64,000 nucleotides of DNA from Campylobacter sp. MG1 (GTDB lineage: Bacteria; Campylobacterota; Campylobacteria; Campylobacterales; Campylobacteraceae). Below are positions 37,175 to 51,177 of this stretch, in pieces (position 1 is the stretch's first letter; each line of letters begins with the position of its first letter). The translations under genes and the position numbers were made by a program. The notes beneath the pieces were generated by a model. That model had not been told where the DNA came from and did no database searches. It saw only the letters and a list, made by a program, of their open reading frames with translations. Location of the stretch: assembly GCF_026616895.1 (NCBI RefSeq), contig NZ_JANYME010000008.1, forward strand, positions 1 through 64,000, in the 5' to 3' direction.

Positions 37175-39091
37175 TCAATCACAATATATTCTTCTTATAT
37201 CTAAAATTTTATCTTTTGCAGCAAAAAATGCATCAACAACTTTAGGGTCAAATTGAATACCTTTGTTCTCATTTATATAATCGTAAATTTTTTCTAATGG
37301 CCATGCTGGTTTATAACATCTATCATTAGCAAGTGCGTCAAAAACATCAGCTAAAGAAACAATCCTTGCATAAATATGAATATCATCTCCTTTTTTACCC
37401 ATCGGATAGCCACCACCACCATATTTTTCGTGGTGTTCGTGAGCTATTACAGCTGCTGCTTCCATAATCTCACCTTTAAAATTAGCTAACATTTCATAAC
37501 CTATTTGAGCATGTTTTTGCATAACCCTAAATTCTTTATCATCAAGTTTTGCTGGTTTATTTAATATAGCATCTGGAATACCAATTTTGCCTATATCATG
37601 AGTAGGAGAAGCATGACTAATAAGAACGATATCTTCATCGCTAAGACCCATTTGCCTTGCTATAATCTCGCTAATTTTACCTACCCTTTTAACATGATTT
37701 CCTGTTTCTTCACTCTTTTTTTCAACCATTTCAGCTATTGAATAAATTAAATCTTTTTGAGTATTTAATAAGTCTTCTTGTTTTTTCATACCTTCATAAA
37801 TTTTACCAGAATAATCAGCTGCAATTCTTAAATAATCCAAATCATCTTCATTAAAACTATTATTAATATTTGTTAATTTATTTAAAGCTTGGAATGCACC
37901 GACAACTTCATTATCACTATTTACAATAGGCATAGCTAATATTGACCTAGTAGTATAATTTGTTCTTTTATCATTAGTACTATCAAAATGTGGGTTAGCT
38001 TGTGGATTGTTTTCAAGAATAGCTTCTTTATTTAAAATAGCTTGTCCTACTATACCTCTACCAAGTGGAACCCTAATTTCATTCACACCATCAGCATGTA
38101 AGGTATAATATTCTTTATGTTCATTATCAATAAACCATACACTACATCTATCAGCTTGAATATTTTGTTTAACCATCTCCCCTAATACTCTAAGATTTGC
38201 TTTAGAATCACTACCTTTAGAAATTTCTGAAAAACATTTTAATATAGTTTCTAGTTTTTGTTCTTGGTCTAAATTATGTCTTTTTAACACTTCTTTCATA
38301 CCTATATTATAATCAGTATCAAATTGCATAAAAGAACCATTTTTAATAATCATTCCATAATCTTTTAAAATATCTAGTTCTCTTAATTCTTCTTCTATCA
38401 TTTGTTGATAATCATATTTAATATGAAAAACATGAAAAATTACATCTTCTCTTACTTGTTTTTGTATATTTTTTAATAATATAGGAGTCATATGCATTGA
38501 ATCTTTAGCTAATTTAGCACTCTTAGAATCAAAACTAACATCAAATATTACTTGTTTAATATCAGTTCTTGAATTAATCAAATCAATAATATCTTCGTGA
38601 TAATATGTATCTGAAGTAAAATAAATACTATTATCTTTACAAGATAATATAAAACCGAAACTTCCTTTAGTGTGATAACTCTTAACAGGCTCAATAAAAA
38701 TACCATCTATCTCAAGCTTATCACCTATATTAATTTCTTCATAAACTATAGCAAATTTACCATTTGCTAATTTGATTTTTGAAAAATCAGGCCAAATTTT
38801 ATTATTAAAAAAATGCTCTTGTAAATTAACAATACTTTCTTTACTAGCATACACACAAATACTATCTTCTAATCTAGCAAAATAATTATCAACATATAAG
38901 GCTAAGGCACAAATATGGTCTAAATGAGTATGTGAAATAAAAACATGCTTTATTAAATTGTTATCATTAGGTTTTGGTAAAAAACCAGCATCAATTACAC
39001 CATGTAAACTGAATCTAATACAAGTTAAATTTTCATTTAAGTACTTACTTACTGATGAACCTTCAAAAATTATCCTTTGTTTATCAAACAT
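37175..39091 (-). CDS. Metallo-beta-lactamase-fold, GAF and HD-GYP fusion protein (putative cyclic-di-nucleotide phosphodiesterase)
   Basis: The 638-residue protein has three domains. Residues 1-245 are a metallo-beta-lactamase fold with the metal motif SHTHLDHICAL near 53-63 and later SDTYYHED and FHVFHIKYDY. Residues about 275-430 form a GAF domain (RCSVWFIDNEHKEYY, GRGIVGQAIL, SILAMPIVN). Residues about 450-638 form an HD-GYP domain with THDIGKIGIPDAIL and HEHHEKYGGGGYP. HD-GYP enzymes hydrolyse c-di-GMP or related dinucleotides; the metal His and Asp residues and GYP triad are kept. The combination suggests a sensor enzyme with two metal centres. No GGDEF protein occurs in the window. It starts 2 bases after cysQ. 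Confidence 0.8.
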   Translation of the reverse strand: MFDKQRIIFEGSSVSKYLNENLTCIRFSLHGVIDAGFLPKPNDNNLIKHVFISHTHLDHICALALYVDNYFARLEDSICVYASKESIVNLQEHFFNNKIWPDFSKIKLANGKFAIVYEEINIGDKLEIDGIFIEPVKSYHTKGSFGFILSCKDNSIYFTSDTYYHEDIIDLINSRTDIKQVIFDVSFDSKSAKLAKDSMHMTPILLKNIQKQVREDVIFHVFHIKYDYQQMIEEELRELDILKDYGMIIKNGSFMQFDTDYNIGMKEVLKRHNLDQEQKLETILKCFSEISKGSDSKANLRVLGEMVKQNIQADRCSVWFIDNEHKEYYTLHADGVNEIRVPLGRGIVGQAILNKEAILENNPQANPHFDSTNDKRTNYTTRSILAMPIVNSDNEVVGAFQALNKLTNINNSFNEDDLDYLRIAADYSGKIYEGMKKQEDLLNTQKDLIYSIAEMVEKKSEETGNHVKRVGKISEIIARQMGLSDEDIVLISHASPTHDIGKIGIPDAILNKPAKLDDKEFRVMQKHAQIGYEMLANFKGEIMEAAAVIAHEHHEKYGGGGYPMGKKGDDIHIYARIVSLADVFDALANDRCYKPAWPLEKIYDYINENKGIQFDPKVVDAFFAAKDKILDIRRIYCD

Positions 39092-39093
39092 TA

Positions 39094-39825
39094 CTAATCC
39101 TTACTTATCACACTTGAAAACGCTATAAAAGGTTTACAAGAAAAATTACTTTTATTATAATTAATTTTTTGTTTATCAAGTCCTAACATTAAACCACCAT
39201 TTTGATTTATCAAAAAATCACCTGCTGATATATCCCATGAACTAAGTCTTTCAAATCTCAAATATACATCAGCTCTACCGTCCAATAAAGCACAAAATTT
39301 TAACGCTGAACCAATATTTAATGCCGAATACCCGTAACTAAATGGAATTTTACTATTATTTATATTTTGTTCTTTTCTTAAAGAAATTAAAGCTTTATTA
39401 GATTCTTTTTTAATATTATTTATAACTTCACCATTTTTATATACTTGCATTCCTTTAACTGAATAATACATATTTTTATTACCAACATCATAAATAAGCC
39501 CTAAAATAGGTCTATTACCATCAATTAAACTTATACAAATACAAAAATCTTTTTTATTTTTTATATAATTACTTGTTCCATCAAGAGGGTCAATCAACCA
39601 AAAAGGAGCTTTTTTTCTTTTTTCATAACTCAAAATTTTTTCTTCGGAACAAATATTAATAGAACTTTTATTTAAAATGTCAAAAATAATTTCATTAGAT
39701 TTTAAATCAGCATTAGTTACAAAAGTGCCGTCTAATTTAATCTTAACTACAGGTTCTTGAATCTTTAATATTTCATCACCTGCTATCTTAGCTGCCTCTT
39801 TTGCAAGTGCTAATAAATCTTGCAT
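39094..39825 (-). CDS. cysQ: 3'(2'),5'-bisphosphate nucleotidase / inositol monophosphatase family protein
   Basis: CysQ dephosphorylates PAP and related nucleotides, using Mg2+ in a lithium-sensitive site. The 243-residue protein has the metal motifs NICSEE near 55-60, WLIDPLDGTSNYI near 76-88 and the second Asp in LSSWDISAGDFL near 197-208. The family also contains inositol and fructose phosphatases, so the substrate is inferred. It is worth noting that the window has an ATP-sulfurylase-like gene at 53982, although that protein looks degenerate. It overlaps the DUF2147 gene by 1 base. Confidence 0.8.
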   Translation of the reverse strand: MQDLLALAKEAAKIAGDEILKIQEPVVKIKLDGTFVTNADLKSNEIIFDILNKSSINICSEEKILSYEKRKKAPFWLIDPLDGTSNYIKNKKDFCICISLIDGNRPILGLIYDVGNKNMYYSVKGMQVYKNGEVINNIKKESNKALISLRKEQNINNSKIPFSYGYSALNIGSALKFCALLDGRADVYLRFERLSSWDISAGDFLINQNGGLMLGLDKQKINYNKSNFSCKPFIAFSSVISKD

Positions 39826-40259
39826 TATTTTTCCTTAATCCAAGTTTGACTTCTTCCTATCAAAGAAAACCCTATAAAACCTCTTAAAATAAATTTATCA
39901 CCATCAAATTTAGCATTAGCTTTATACAATTTTCCATTATCTGGGTCAATAACATATCCATCTTTATAATTATTATCATCTATTTTTTTTAACTTATATA
40001 ACAATGGTGCACCTACTATTTTCATATTTCTAGCATCTTTTATATAATCAAAATTATCATAAGTTTTTTTACATTTTTTACAAGGCTCATCATCACCATA
40101 TTCAAACAATTTAACAACTTTGCCAAATAATTCATTATTTTCTTCATAAATATGCCATCTAGCAGTTTTTTTACCATTTTCATCAATACTTATATAATTA
40201 CCATAATCCTTAGCTAATAAACTACCTAATAATCCTAAACATAAAAATATTTTTTTCAT
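39825..40259 (-). CDS. DUF2147 family exported protein
   Basis: The 144-residue protein has a signal peptide (MKKIFLCLGLLGSLLA) and a DUF2147 domain: WHIYEENNELFGKVVKLFEY, a CKKCKKT cysteine pair near 58-64, IVGAPLLYKLKK, and the typical ending GFIGFSLIGRSQTWIK. DUF2147 proteins have a lipocalin-like beta-barrel fold and are periplasmic. Their function is not established. It begins 4 bases after tsaD and overlaps cysQ. Confidence 0.85.
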   Translation of the reverse strand: MKKIFLCLGLLGSLLAKDYGNYISIDENGKKTARWHIYEENNELFGKVVKLFEYGDDEPCKKCKKTYDNFDYIKDARNMKIVGAPLLYKLKKIDDNNYKDGYVIDPDNGKLYKANAKFDGDKFILRGFIGFSLIGRSQTWIKEK

Positions 40260-40263
40260 TAAA

Positions 40264-41274
40264 TTAAAGCCTTTTAAAATTTTTTGATTTTGGGTTTATT
40301 ATATCATCACTTATATTTACAAAATCTTTATTTTTGTATGCAATAACCCCTGCTCTTGCTATCATTAAAGCATTATCAGAACAATATTTAAGCGGAGCTA
40401 ACAATAATTGCATATTGTTTTTTTTACAAATTTCATCTAATTTAGACCTAAGCAATAAATTAGCACTTGCACCACCAACTACGCCTAATGCTTTATAATT
40501 TTTATTATGCAAAACTATGTTTAATTTATTAATTATATGCTTACAAGCAATTCTTTGAAATGCTGCTGCTATATTTGCTTTTTGAGTATCTAAAGTATTA
40601 TTTACTATACAATCATTAATAGCTAATCTAACTTGATTTTTAATACCCGAAAATGAATACTCAAGCCTACTTTTACTTGGGATTGGTAAAGAAAACTCAT
40701 AAGTATTATTGCTTTCATTTTTTGCTAATTCTTCAATAAATACCCCACCAGGATAACCAAGTCCTAGCATTTTTGCAACTTTATCAAAACTTTCTCCAAA
40801 ACTATCATCACTTGTAGTTGCTATTAAATTTATATCATATTCTTTAGTAATCTCAAGTATCATAGTATGACCGCCACTTACAAGTAAAACTAAAAAATCA
40901 TTCATTATTTCTTTATCTAAAAATAAAGAACAAATATGACCTTTTAAATGATTTATCGCAATTAATGGTATATTTAAAGCCACACTTAAAGCCTTAGCCA
41001 TTGCAACTCCACTTTGAAGCGATACTGATAATCCTGGCTCATTAGTAACTGCAATTGCCTTTAATTCGTTTAAAAAAGGCTTGGTTTTAGCTAATATTTT
41101 AGGTAAAGCTTCAGTATGTAGCCTTGATGCAAGTTCTGGCACAACTCCACCAAATTCATTATGCTCATCTTGAGATATTTTTTCATAAAATAAACATTCA
41201 TAAGTATTTACATTAATAACTGCGATGCTTGAATCATCGCAGCTACTTTCTATTGCTAAAAGTAATTCTCTCAT
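40264..41274 (-). CDS. tsaD: tRNA N6-adenosine threonylcarbamoyltransferase TsaD
   Basis: TsaD transfers the threonylcarbamoyl group to A37 of tRNAs that read ANN codons. The 336-residue ASKHA-fold protein starts with [16 protein letters not shown], has the metal-binding HLKGH (about 107-111), [11 protein letters not shown] near 130-140, GYPGG near 173-177 and [14 protein letters not shown] near 261-274. It overlaps fumC by 4 bases. TsaD needs TsaB and TsaE, which are not in the window. Confidence 0.95.
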   Translation of the reverse strand: MRELLLAIESSCDDSSIAVINVNTYECLFYEKISQDEHNEFGGVVPELASRLHTEALPKILAKTKPFLNELKAIAVTNEPGLSVSLQSGVAMAKALSVALNIPLIAINHLKGHICSLFLDKEIMNDFLVLLVSGGHTMILEITKEYDINLIATTSDDSFGESFDKVAKMLGLGYPGGVFIEELAKNESNNTYEFSLPIPSKSRLEYSFSGIKNQVRLAINDCIVNNTLDTQKANIAAAFQRIACKHIINKLNIVLHNKNYKALGVVGGASANLLLRSKLDEICKKNNMQLLLAPLKYCSDNALMIARAGVIAYKNKDFVNISDDIINPKSKNFKRL

Positions 41275-42659
41275 TTTGGCTTAATCATATTTGCAGGAAC
41301 TACAAATTTATCAAAATCTTCTTCACTAACTAAGCCTAATTCTAAGCAAGATTCTTTTAGGCTAATTCCTTTTTTGTGAGCATTTTTTGCAACTTTTGCT
41401 GCATTTTCATAGCCAATATGTGGATTTAATGCAGTTACTAGCATTAAAGAATTATTTAAATTATAAGTAATTTTATCAATATTTGGAGTAATTCCTATAG
41501 CACAATTATCATTAAAACTAATCATACCATCAGCTAATAATCTTAAACTTTGTAAGAAATTATAAATAATCACAGGCTTAAATACATTTAGCTCAAAATT
41601 ACCTTGAGAAGCTGCAAAACCAATTGCCGCATCATTTCCCATTACTTGAACGCTAAGCATTGTTAAAGCTTCACTTTGAGTAGGATTTACTTTACCTGGC
41701 ATAATTGAGCTACCTGGCTCATTTTCAGGAATACTAAGCTCTCCTAAACCACATCTAGGACCACTTGCAAGCCATCTAATATCGTTTGCTATTTTCATTA
41801 AATTTGCTGCAAGAGCTTTAAATGCTCCGTGTAAAAATACTAAAGCATCGTGACTTGTAAGTCCATGGAATTTGTTTGGACTGCTTATAAATTTAGTGCC
41901 TAAAAGTTCGCTTAATTTTGCTGATACTTTTTCACTAAGTTCTGGATGGGCATTAATTCCAGTTCCAACAGCTGTTCCGCCAATTGTTAGCTCTCTTACA
42001 TCTTCAAGTGCTTTTAAAATATGTCTTTTTGAGCTTTGCAACATATATACATATCCACTAAATTCTTGACCTAAAGTAAGTGGGGTTGCATCTTGCAAGT
42101 GAGTTCTTCCGATTTTAATTATATTTTCAAATTCTTTTGCTTTTTTATCTAGTGTTTTTTCTAGAATTTCTAATGCAGGAATTAAAGTCCTTTCAGTTTC
42201 TAAAACTGCAACTATATGCATTGCAGTTGGGAATGTATCATTTGAACTTTGGCTCATATTTACATGGTCGTTTGGATGAACTATTTTTTCTTTAGTAAAA
42301 TCCATTCCACTAAGTTTAGTAGCAAGATTTGCTATAACTTCATTTAGGTTCATATTTGTTTGTGTTCCTGAACCTGTTTGCCATATAGCAAGTGGGAATT
42401 CATCATTATGTTTATTAGCTAAAATCTCATCACAAGCTTTAACGATTGCATCTTTTTTTACATTGTCTAATTTACCTAAATCATTATTTACTAAAGCTAA
42501 AGACTTCTTAAGATGCGCAAAAGCGTGGATTAATTCTACAGGCATTTTTTCTGTGCCAATTTTGAAATTCTCTAAACTTCTTTGTGTTTGTGCTGCCCAC
42601 AATTTATCTGCAGGAACTTTAACTTCACCCATTGTATCGTGTTCTATACGAAAACTCAT
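41271..42659 (-). CDS. fumC: Class II fumarate hydratase
   Basis: FumC interconverts fumarate and malate without an iron-sulfur cluster. The 462-residue protein has [16 protein letters not shown] at the start, [15 protein letters not shown] near 96-110, the B-site [21 protein letters not shown], the catalytic His in [20 protein letters not shown], and the superfamily signature [11 protein letters not shown] near 317-327. AAAGGAG precedes the ATG. It sits 11 bases after pepD. Confidence 0.96.
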   Translation of the reverse strand: MSFRIEHDTMGEVKVPADKLWAAQTQRSLENFKIGTEKMPVELIHAFAHLKKSLALVNNDLGKLDNVKKDAIVKACDEILANKHNDEFPLAIWQTGSGTQTNMNLNEVIANLATKLSGMDFTKEKIVHPNDHVNMSQSSNDTFPTAMHIVAVLETERTLIPALEILEKTLDKKAKEFENIIKIGRTHLQDATPLTLGQEFSGYVYMLQSSKRHILKALEDVRELTIGGTAVGTGINAHPELSEKVSAKLSELLGTKFISSPNKFHGLTSHDALVFLHGAFKALAANLMKIANDIRWLASGPRCGLGELSIPENEPGSSIMPGKVNPTQSEALTMLSVQVMGNDAAIGFAASQGNFELNVFKPVIIYNFLQSLRLLADGMISFNDNCAIGITPNIDKITYNLNNSLMLVTALNPHIGYENAAKVAKNAHKKGISLKESCLELGLVSEEDFDKFVVPANMIKPK

Positions 42660-42670
42660 TTTATCTCCTT

Positions 42671-43930
42671 TTATTTGTAGTTTTTAATTAAATCAAATGT
42701 TGTGTTTTTAATAATATCTATTGTGCTAATCTCACATCTTTCATAAATACTATGTGGGCTTAGGATATTTGGACCTATTGAAGCACATAATAATTCATTT
42801 TGCTTAGTTTTTAGCACTCCGCACTCAAGTCCTGCGTGAATGCTACTCATACTAGCTTTTGGATTATATTTTTGTAAAGAATTAAGCACTGCATAAGTAA
42901 AATCATTTGGTATAGGCTCCCAAGGCTCATCTTTAGCAAGTAGTTTTGCTTCGTAATTATTAAAATGTGCTTTAGTTTTATAAAATACTTCATCTAAATC
43001 TGCTGAATTATCGCTTCTTGCAAATAATTCAAGCTTTAATTCATCATTGTTTTGATTAATAATTGCTAGATTTACGCTAGTTTTTACTATATTTAAATCC
43101 CTTGAATAAGACCAAACTCCGTGTTTATAACTAGCAATTAGACTTAAAATATCTTCTTGAATTACTTTTTCACCTTTACTCTCAAGCTTGGTTATTTCAA
43201 TATTTTCACTAGATTTAAGTTCAGTGTCGCTATAAAAAATAGCCTTAGCATTTACACTTATACTATTAGTTCTTTCTCCACCACTAAAGCTTACTAATTC
43301 AGCATCGTTTTTATATAAAAATAAAGCTAAATCACTAATAGCACTAGGGATGTTTTTAATAATATCAATCCCACTATGACCGCCTTTATAGCCTTTAGTA
43401 TGAGCTTCATATAAATATTTTTTACTAGGGTTTTTATAATTTAGCTTAATATTTACATTCATCATCAAACTCGCCGCACAACCAATGATTACTCTATCTA
43501 CGCACTCGCTATCAAGATTTAATAAGTGTTTTGAGCTAATTTTTAGCTCTAAATTATTTGCACCTATAAGCCCTACTTCTTCATTAGCGGTAAATAAACA
43601 TTCAAGGTCGCCAAACTCATTCATAGCTTCCATCATAATGGCAATTCCTATACCATTATCAGCACCTAAGGTTGAATTATTTGCTTTAATAAATCCATCA
43701 CTTTCTATTATATTTATATTAGGTGCATCTCCAACGCAAACCATATCATAATGACTTTGTAAGCATATATTAGGATTTCCCTTTTTGCATAAAATATTTT
43801 CAGCCTTATCAACTAATACTTCAAAACCTTTTGATTTTGCATAATTAATTAAAAAATCTTTTAATTTAACTGCATCAAAACTACAATGCGGAATTGCTGC
43901 AATTTGTTTAAAGTTTTCTAAAACTCCCAT
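42671..43930 (-). CDS. pepD: Aminoacyl-histidine dipeptidase-type M20 peptidase
   Basis: PepD-type M20 enzymes are cytosolic dinuclear zinc dipeptidases. The 419-residue protein shows [12 protein letters not shown] near 57-68 (His and Asp ligands), the loop [17 protein letters not shown] near 85-101, [15 protein letters not shown] with the catalytic Glu pair, and the late [11 protein letters not shown] near 362-372. A bacterial exopeptidase dimerisation domain sits in the middle, with [10 protein letters not shown]. It is somewhat shorter than E. coli PepD (485), mainly in the lid. AAAGGAGGAG precedes the ATG, a very strong ribosome site. It starts 24 bases after purA, the largest gap of the run. 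Confidence 0.9.
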   Translation of the reverse strand: MGVLENFKQIAAIPHCSFDAVKLKDFLINYAKSKGFEVLVDKAENILCKKGNPNICLQSHYDMVCVGDAPNINIIESDGFIKANNSTLGADNGIGIAIMMEAMNEFGDLECLFTANEEVGLIGANNLELKISSKHLLNLDSECVDRVIIGCAASLMMNVNIKLNYKNPSKKYLYEAHTKGYKGGHSGIDIIKNIPSAISDLALFLYKNDAELVSFSGGERTNSISVNAKAIFYSDTELKSSENIEITKLESKGEKVIQEDILSLIASYKHGVWSYSRDLNIVKTSVNLAIINQNNDELKLELFARSDNSADLDEVFYKTKAHFNNYEAKLLAKDEPWEPIPNDFTYAVLNSLQKYNPKASMSSIHAGLECGVLKTKQNELLCASIGPNILSPHSIYERCEISTIDIIKNTTFDLIKNYK

Positions 43931-43954
43931 AAACTCCTCCTTTAATAAATAATA

Positions 43955-47585
<3,631 letters not shown>

Positions 47586-47592
<7 letters not shown>

Positions 47593-49862
47593 TTTAATCC
47601 TTTCTTAGTATATTCATTTTTAAAATAACCATTAAAATAAAACGATATCATTAAAGATGGCAATAAAAATAATGAGCCAAATAAAAGTAAAACCATAACC
47701 ATAACAGTTAACAAGCCAAAATAAATAGTAGGCATAAAATTAGAACTCATCATTAAGCAAAAACCTAAAACTATAGTAAATGTTGTATAATAGAGTGCTG
47801 AACCTATACTAAGATGAGATAACCTTATGGCATCATCTAAAGTATTTTTCTTAATCTCTTCTTTAAATCTATGGACATAATGAATTATGGCATCAACTCC
47901 CATACCTATTGAAATCGCTGCTATAGTAACACTCATTAAATCAAGACTTAAACCACTAAAACCTAATATAGCAAATAATAATGAAATAGGGATTATATTT
48001 GATATTATTCCTATAATACTAAATCTTAAATTCCTAAATATTATCAAAAATAAAGCAAATATACTTAAAATAACAAATTCTAAAGTATCTATTTGAGAAT
48101 GTACCAATGAACTTAACATATTGTTATACAAAATCATAACTCCACTAACCTGTATACTAATATTATAATCTTTACCAATATTATCTAAATTTTTTCTTAA
48201 ATTATATAAAAATTCTGCTCTTTTTAAAGTTTTATCACTATCTACTATTCTAATAGCCAACCTTAATTCTTTACTATTTTCATTATAGTATGGACTAATT
48301 ATTTGTTTTTTAAGTTCATCACTTAAATTTACTTGTAAAAAACTTAATGTGAGCCCATCTATTTCCTTATCATTATTAATTTTTTTTGCAAAATCTAATA
48401 AAGGATAAAGACTTAAAACACTTCCTATATATTTTTGCTCTTCTAAAAATTTATGAATTTTTCCTAATATTTCTAATTTTGTTGGAGTTAAATAATACTT
48501 ATTACTATCTACTTGGTTTAAAAATTCACTAAAATCTTCATCGCTTTCATCGCTTTCATCATTAAATTTAACTATAATATCCAGTGGTAATGTACCACCT
48601 AATTTTTCATCTATGAGCAATAAACCCTGCTTTATATTACTACTATCTTTAAAATAATTAACAAATGAATTTTCTACGCTAAGTTTAGGAACAGCAAAAA
48701 CTGAAAAAACAATTATAAATACACTTATAACATATACTATTTTTCTACGCTTAATAGCAGTATTGGCACAAAATAATAAAAAATTTGAATTATTAAAAAA
48801 ATGAACCTTTTTATTATCTTTTTTATTTAGTAATAAAAATGGTAAAAATAAATAACATAAAACTAAACTTATGCTAATACCTACACTCATCATAATACCT
48901 AGTTCACTAATTGGTTTTATGCCAGAAAAAACCAAACTCATAAAACCGACAACTGTAGTTAAAATAGCATAAAAACTAGGTCTTGCTTTTGTTAATAAAG
49001 TATGTCTTACTTTTGTAGTATTATCACTGATATGATTTTTTTGTAATAATTCAGCAAAATGAGTTAATATATGAACAATCACTGATATCGTTATTATAAG
49101 AACTAGCGCCACATAATTACTTGATATGACTGTAATGTTATAATTTAATAATGCTAAAACGCCAGTAGTTGTAAATAATGAAACTAAACATATAAACATA
49201 CAAACAAAAACAAAATAAAAACTTCTAAAAAATATAAAAATAGCAATAAAAAGTAGTATAAATAAACCTAAACCATAGGTATATAAATCATCTTTTACAT
49301 AAGTTATCATATCACTTGCTATTACATTCATACCACCTAAAATTAGATTATGTTTTTGTGAAAAATCTTTTAGTATAGGAATAATATCATCAGCATTTGT
49401 AGCACTAACTAAAAAATCACACACTAAAAAATCATCACTAATTAAATTTTTAATATAAAATTTATTATTAGATATTTCATTTCTAGCTTTATCTAAATTA
49501 GCACCATTATTTATACTACCTGCACCACTTAAAAATAATGGAGCGTTCAAAATACTAAGGACATTACGAACGCCATCTAAATTTAATAATTCTTTTTCAA
49601 TATTTTGTAATTTTTCAATATTATCTTTACTAAAAATATCATCATTAGCCTTATATGCTAAAACTAAAAAATTTTGCTCGCCAAAAGTTTTTAAGCTATT
49701 ATTAAAAAGCTGTAAATCTTTATCATTTTCTAAAAAAAAACTCGTAGATTTTGCCTCTATATTAATATACTTAGAATAATACGAAAAACACAGACATATC
49801 AAAAATGTAAAAGCAAAAACTCTTTTAGAGTTTCTTAATAATACTGTAATTATTTGATTCAT
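47586..49862 (-). CDS. MMPL/RND-family transporter associated with MlaC and MlaA
   Basis: The 758-residue protein has the RND fold: one N-terminal helix, a periplasmic domain (about 35-190), a six-helix bundle (about 190-375), a second periplasmic domain (about 395-575) and a second bundle to the end. Conserved polar residues occur in SVTIAAISIGMGVDAIIHYVHRF (about 660-682). Its position directly after the MlaC and MlaA genes suggests it moves phospholipids or hydrophobic molecules between the inner membrane and the periplasmic carrier, in place of the ABC-type MlaFEDB. C. jejuni Cj1371-Cj1373 has the same trio as I recall. Overlaps bind it to both neighbours. Confidence 0.82.
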
Positions 49863-50404
49863 TTAAGCTTTTCAAATAAAGCACTAATGCCATTTTGATT
49901 AATAATATCTAAAAATTGAGACCTATAACTAGCTATCAAACTTGTATCTAAAATCTCTATATCATATAGTTTACAATCATTTTGAATTCTTCTAAATTTA
50001 AAAACCATATTTTTTTCTTGATTTTCATAAAATACTTGCATATTTGCTTGGCATTTTTTATCATCAAATGAAGCATCTATTAACTTTAAAGAACTTCCTT
50101 TAACTAAATCAATTTTACTAGAAAAATCTTTTTTTAATCTATTGATAAATAAATCTTTAAATTCTATAACTTCTTTATCATTTAATTTACTAAAATATTT
50201 TTTAGATAAAACCAAATTACTCATTAAATCTATATCTAAATTATGGTTTAATAAATTAAACAAATCCTCACTTTTATTATTTCCATCTTGTTTTAAAATT
50301 TCTTGTATTTTTAAGACATCATTAGAAATTTCATCATTAAAAGAATCTACATTATACGCTAATAAAAAATTAACACATAATAACAAAAATATAATTTTTT
50401 TCAT
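49859..50404 (-). CDS. mlaC: MlaC/Ttg2D family periplasmic phospholipid-binding protein
   Basis: MlaC-type proteins shuttle phospholipids through the periplasm. The 181-residue protein has a signal peptide (MKKIIFLLLCVNFLLA) and the family pattern: an N-terminal helical part, FINRLKKDFSSKI near 87-99, and the beta-sheet region MVFKFRRIQNDCKLYDIEILDTSLIASYRSQF (about 132-163) ending ISALFEKLK. The conserved Asp-Ile-Glu and the Tyr-Arg-Ser-Gln-Phe segment are clear. It overlaps both MlaA and MMPL genes by 4 bases. Confidence 0.88.
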   Translation of the reverse strand: MKKIIFLLLCVNFLLAYNVDSFNDEISNDVLKIQEILKQDGNNKSEDLFNLLNHNLDIDLMSNLVLSKKYFSKLNDKEVIEFKDLFINRLKKDFSSKIDLVKGSSLKLIDASFDDKKCQANMQVFYENQEKNMVFKFRRIQNDCKLYDIEILDTSLIASYRSQFLDIINQNGISALFEKLK

Positions 50405-51072
50405 TTATTTTCCTCTCTACTTTTTTCATAAAAATCTCTTATAACAATATAAGGCTTCACACTCTTATAAGCTTCATCTATTAATAACATTTTTTTACTA
50501 CTATCATTTACAATATTTAAACCAGTAAGACCAACACCAATATCTTTATTAACATAAAAACTAGGGTTAAGCAATAAATTAAAAGGAAGCATTGAAGCAT
50601 CTCTTATATTAGATGGACCAAAAAAAGGTAAAACTATATGTTCTCCGCTAGAAACTCCCCATCTTGCCAACATTAGTCCAAAATCACTATTTTTTTCATA
50701 TTTATAAGGTTTTAAAATTCCACCAAAACCTAATATTGTATTTCCTAAAAAACTTCCAAATTCAGCCGCGCTGGCTTTAAATTCTCCACTTAAAAGTAAA
50801 GATATAAATCTAAGTGGTGATGATAAGTTATGAAAAAAATTATCAACTCCTTTTTTTACTAATGGCGGTGTTATAACATTGTAAATATTGGTAACAGGTC
50901 TTATACTCATATTATAAATCGCATAATTAAAATCAGTCATAAAAGTATTATATTTGTAAAATCTATCAACTTCAACTTTATCATTACTAATAAATTCATT
51001 TTCAAAATCATCAATATTATTAGAAAAAACACTTAAACATAAAAAAAGTAAAAAAATAATTTTCTTAAACAT
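50401..51072 (-). CDS. mlaA: MlaA/VacJ family outer-membrane lipid asymmetry protein
   Basis: MlaA removes misplaced phospholipids from the outer leaflet of the outer membrane. The 223-residue protein has a signal peptide (MFKKIIFLLFLCLSVFS) and the MlaA domain: NRFYKYN-like start region, NFFHNLSSPLRFISLLLSGEFK, FGSFLGNTILGFGGI and the typical ARWGVSSGEHIVLPFFGPSNIRDA near 137-160. E. coli MlaA is a lipoprotein, but no lipobox is seen here: the only Cys of the signal (residue 12) is preceded by Leu. It may instead be held by its amphipathic ring or a partner. It is the first gene of the long minus-strand run, with TATAAT at 51102-51097. Confidence 0.88.
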   Translation of the reverse strand: MFKKIIFLLFLCLSVFSNNIDDFENEFISNDKVEVDRFYKYNTFMTDFNYAIYNMSIRPVTNIYNVITPPLVKKGVDNFFHNLSSPLRFISLLLSGEFKASAAEFGSFLGNTILGFGGILKPYKYEKNSDFGLMLARWGVSSGEHIVLPFFGPSNIRDASMLPFNLLLNPSFYVNKDIGVGLTGLNIVNDSSKKMLLIDEAYKSVKPYIVIRDFYEKSREENK

Positions 51073-51096
51073 ATAAACAACCTAAAAATTTAATAA

Positions 51097-51102
51097 ATTA
51101 TA
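51097..51102 (-). promoter_or_regulatory. Probable -10 box for the mlaA-led operon
   Basis: The minus strand reads TATAAT from 51102 to 51097, 25 bases before the mlaA ATG, within A/T-rich upstream sequence. It is the only consensus -10 element I see at the head of the 22-gene run. The divergent modE promoter must lie in the same 105-base gap. Confidence 0.5.
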
Positions 51103-51177
51103 ATAATCTTATTGTAAAAATTATATGTAATAATTTTGACAAGGCATAATGTTAGCAAAAAAGAATTAAGAAAAGAT

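Noticed and set aside
42463-42687. Open frames antisense to conserved genes, such as this one opposite fumC
   Set aside because: They mirror the codon pattern of the real gene, lack ribosome sites and have no recognisable domain. The same applies to similar frames opposite ychF, pepA, speA, pepD and jetC.
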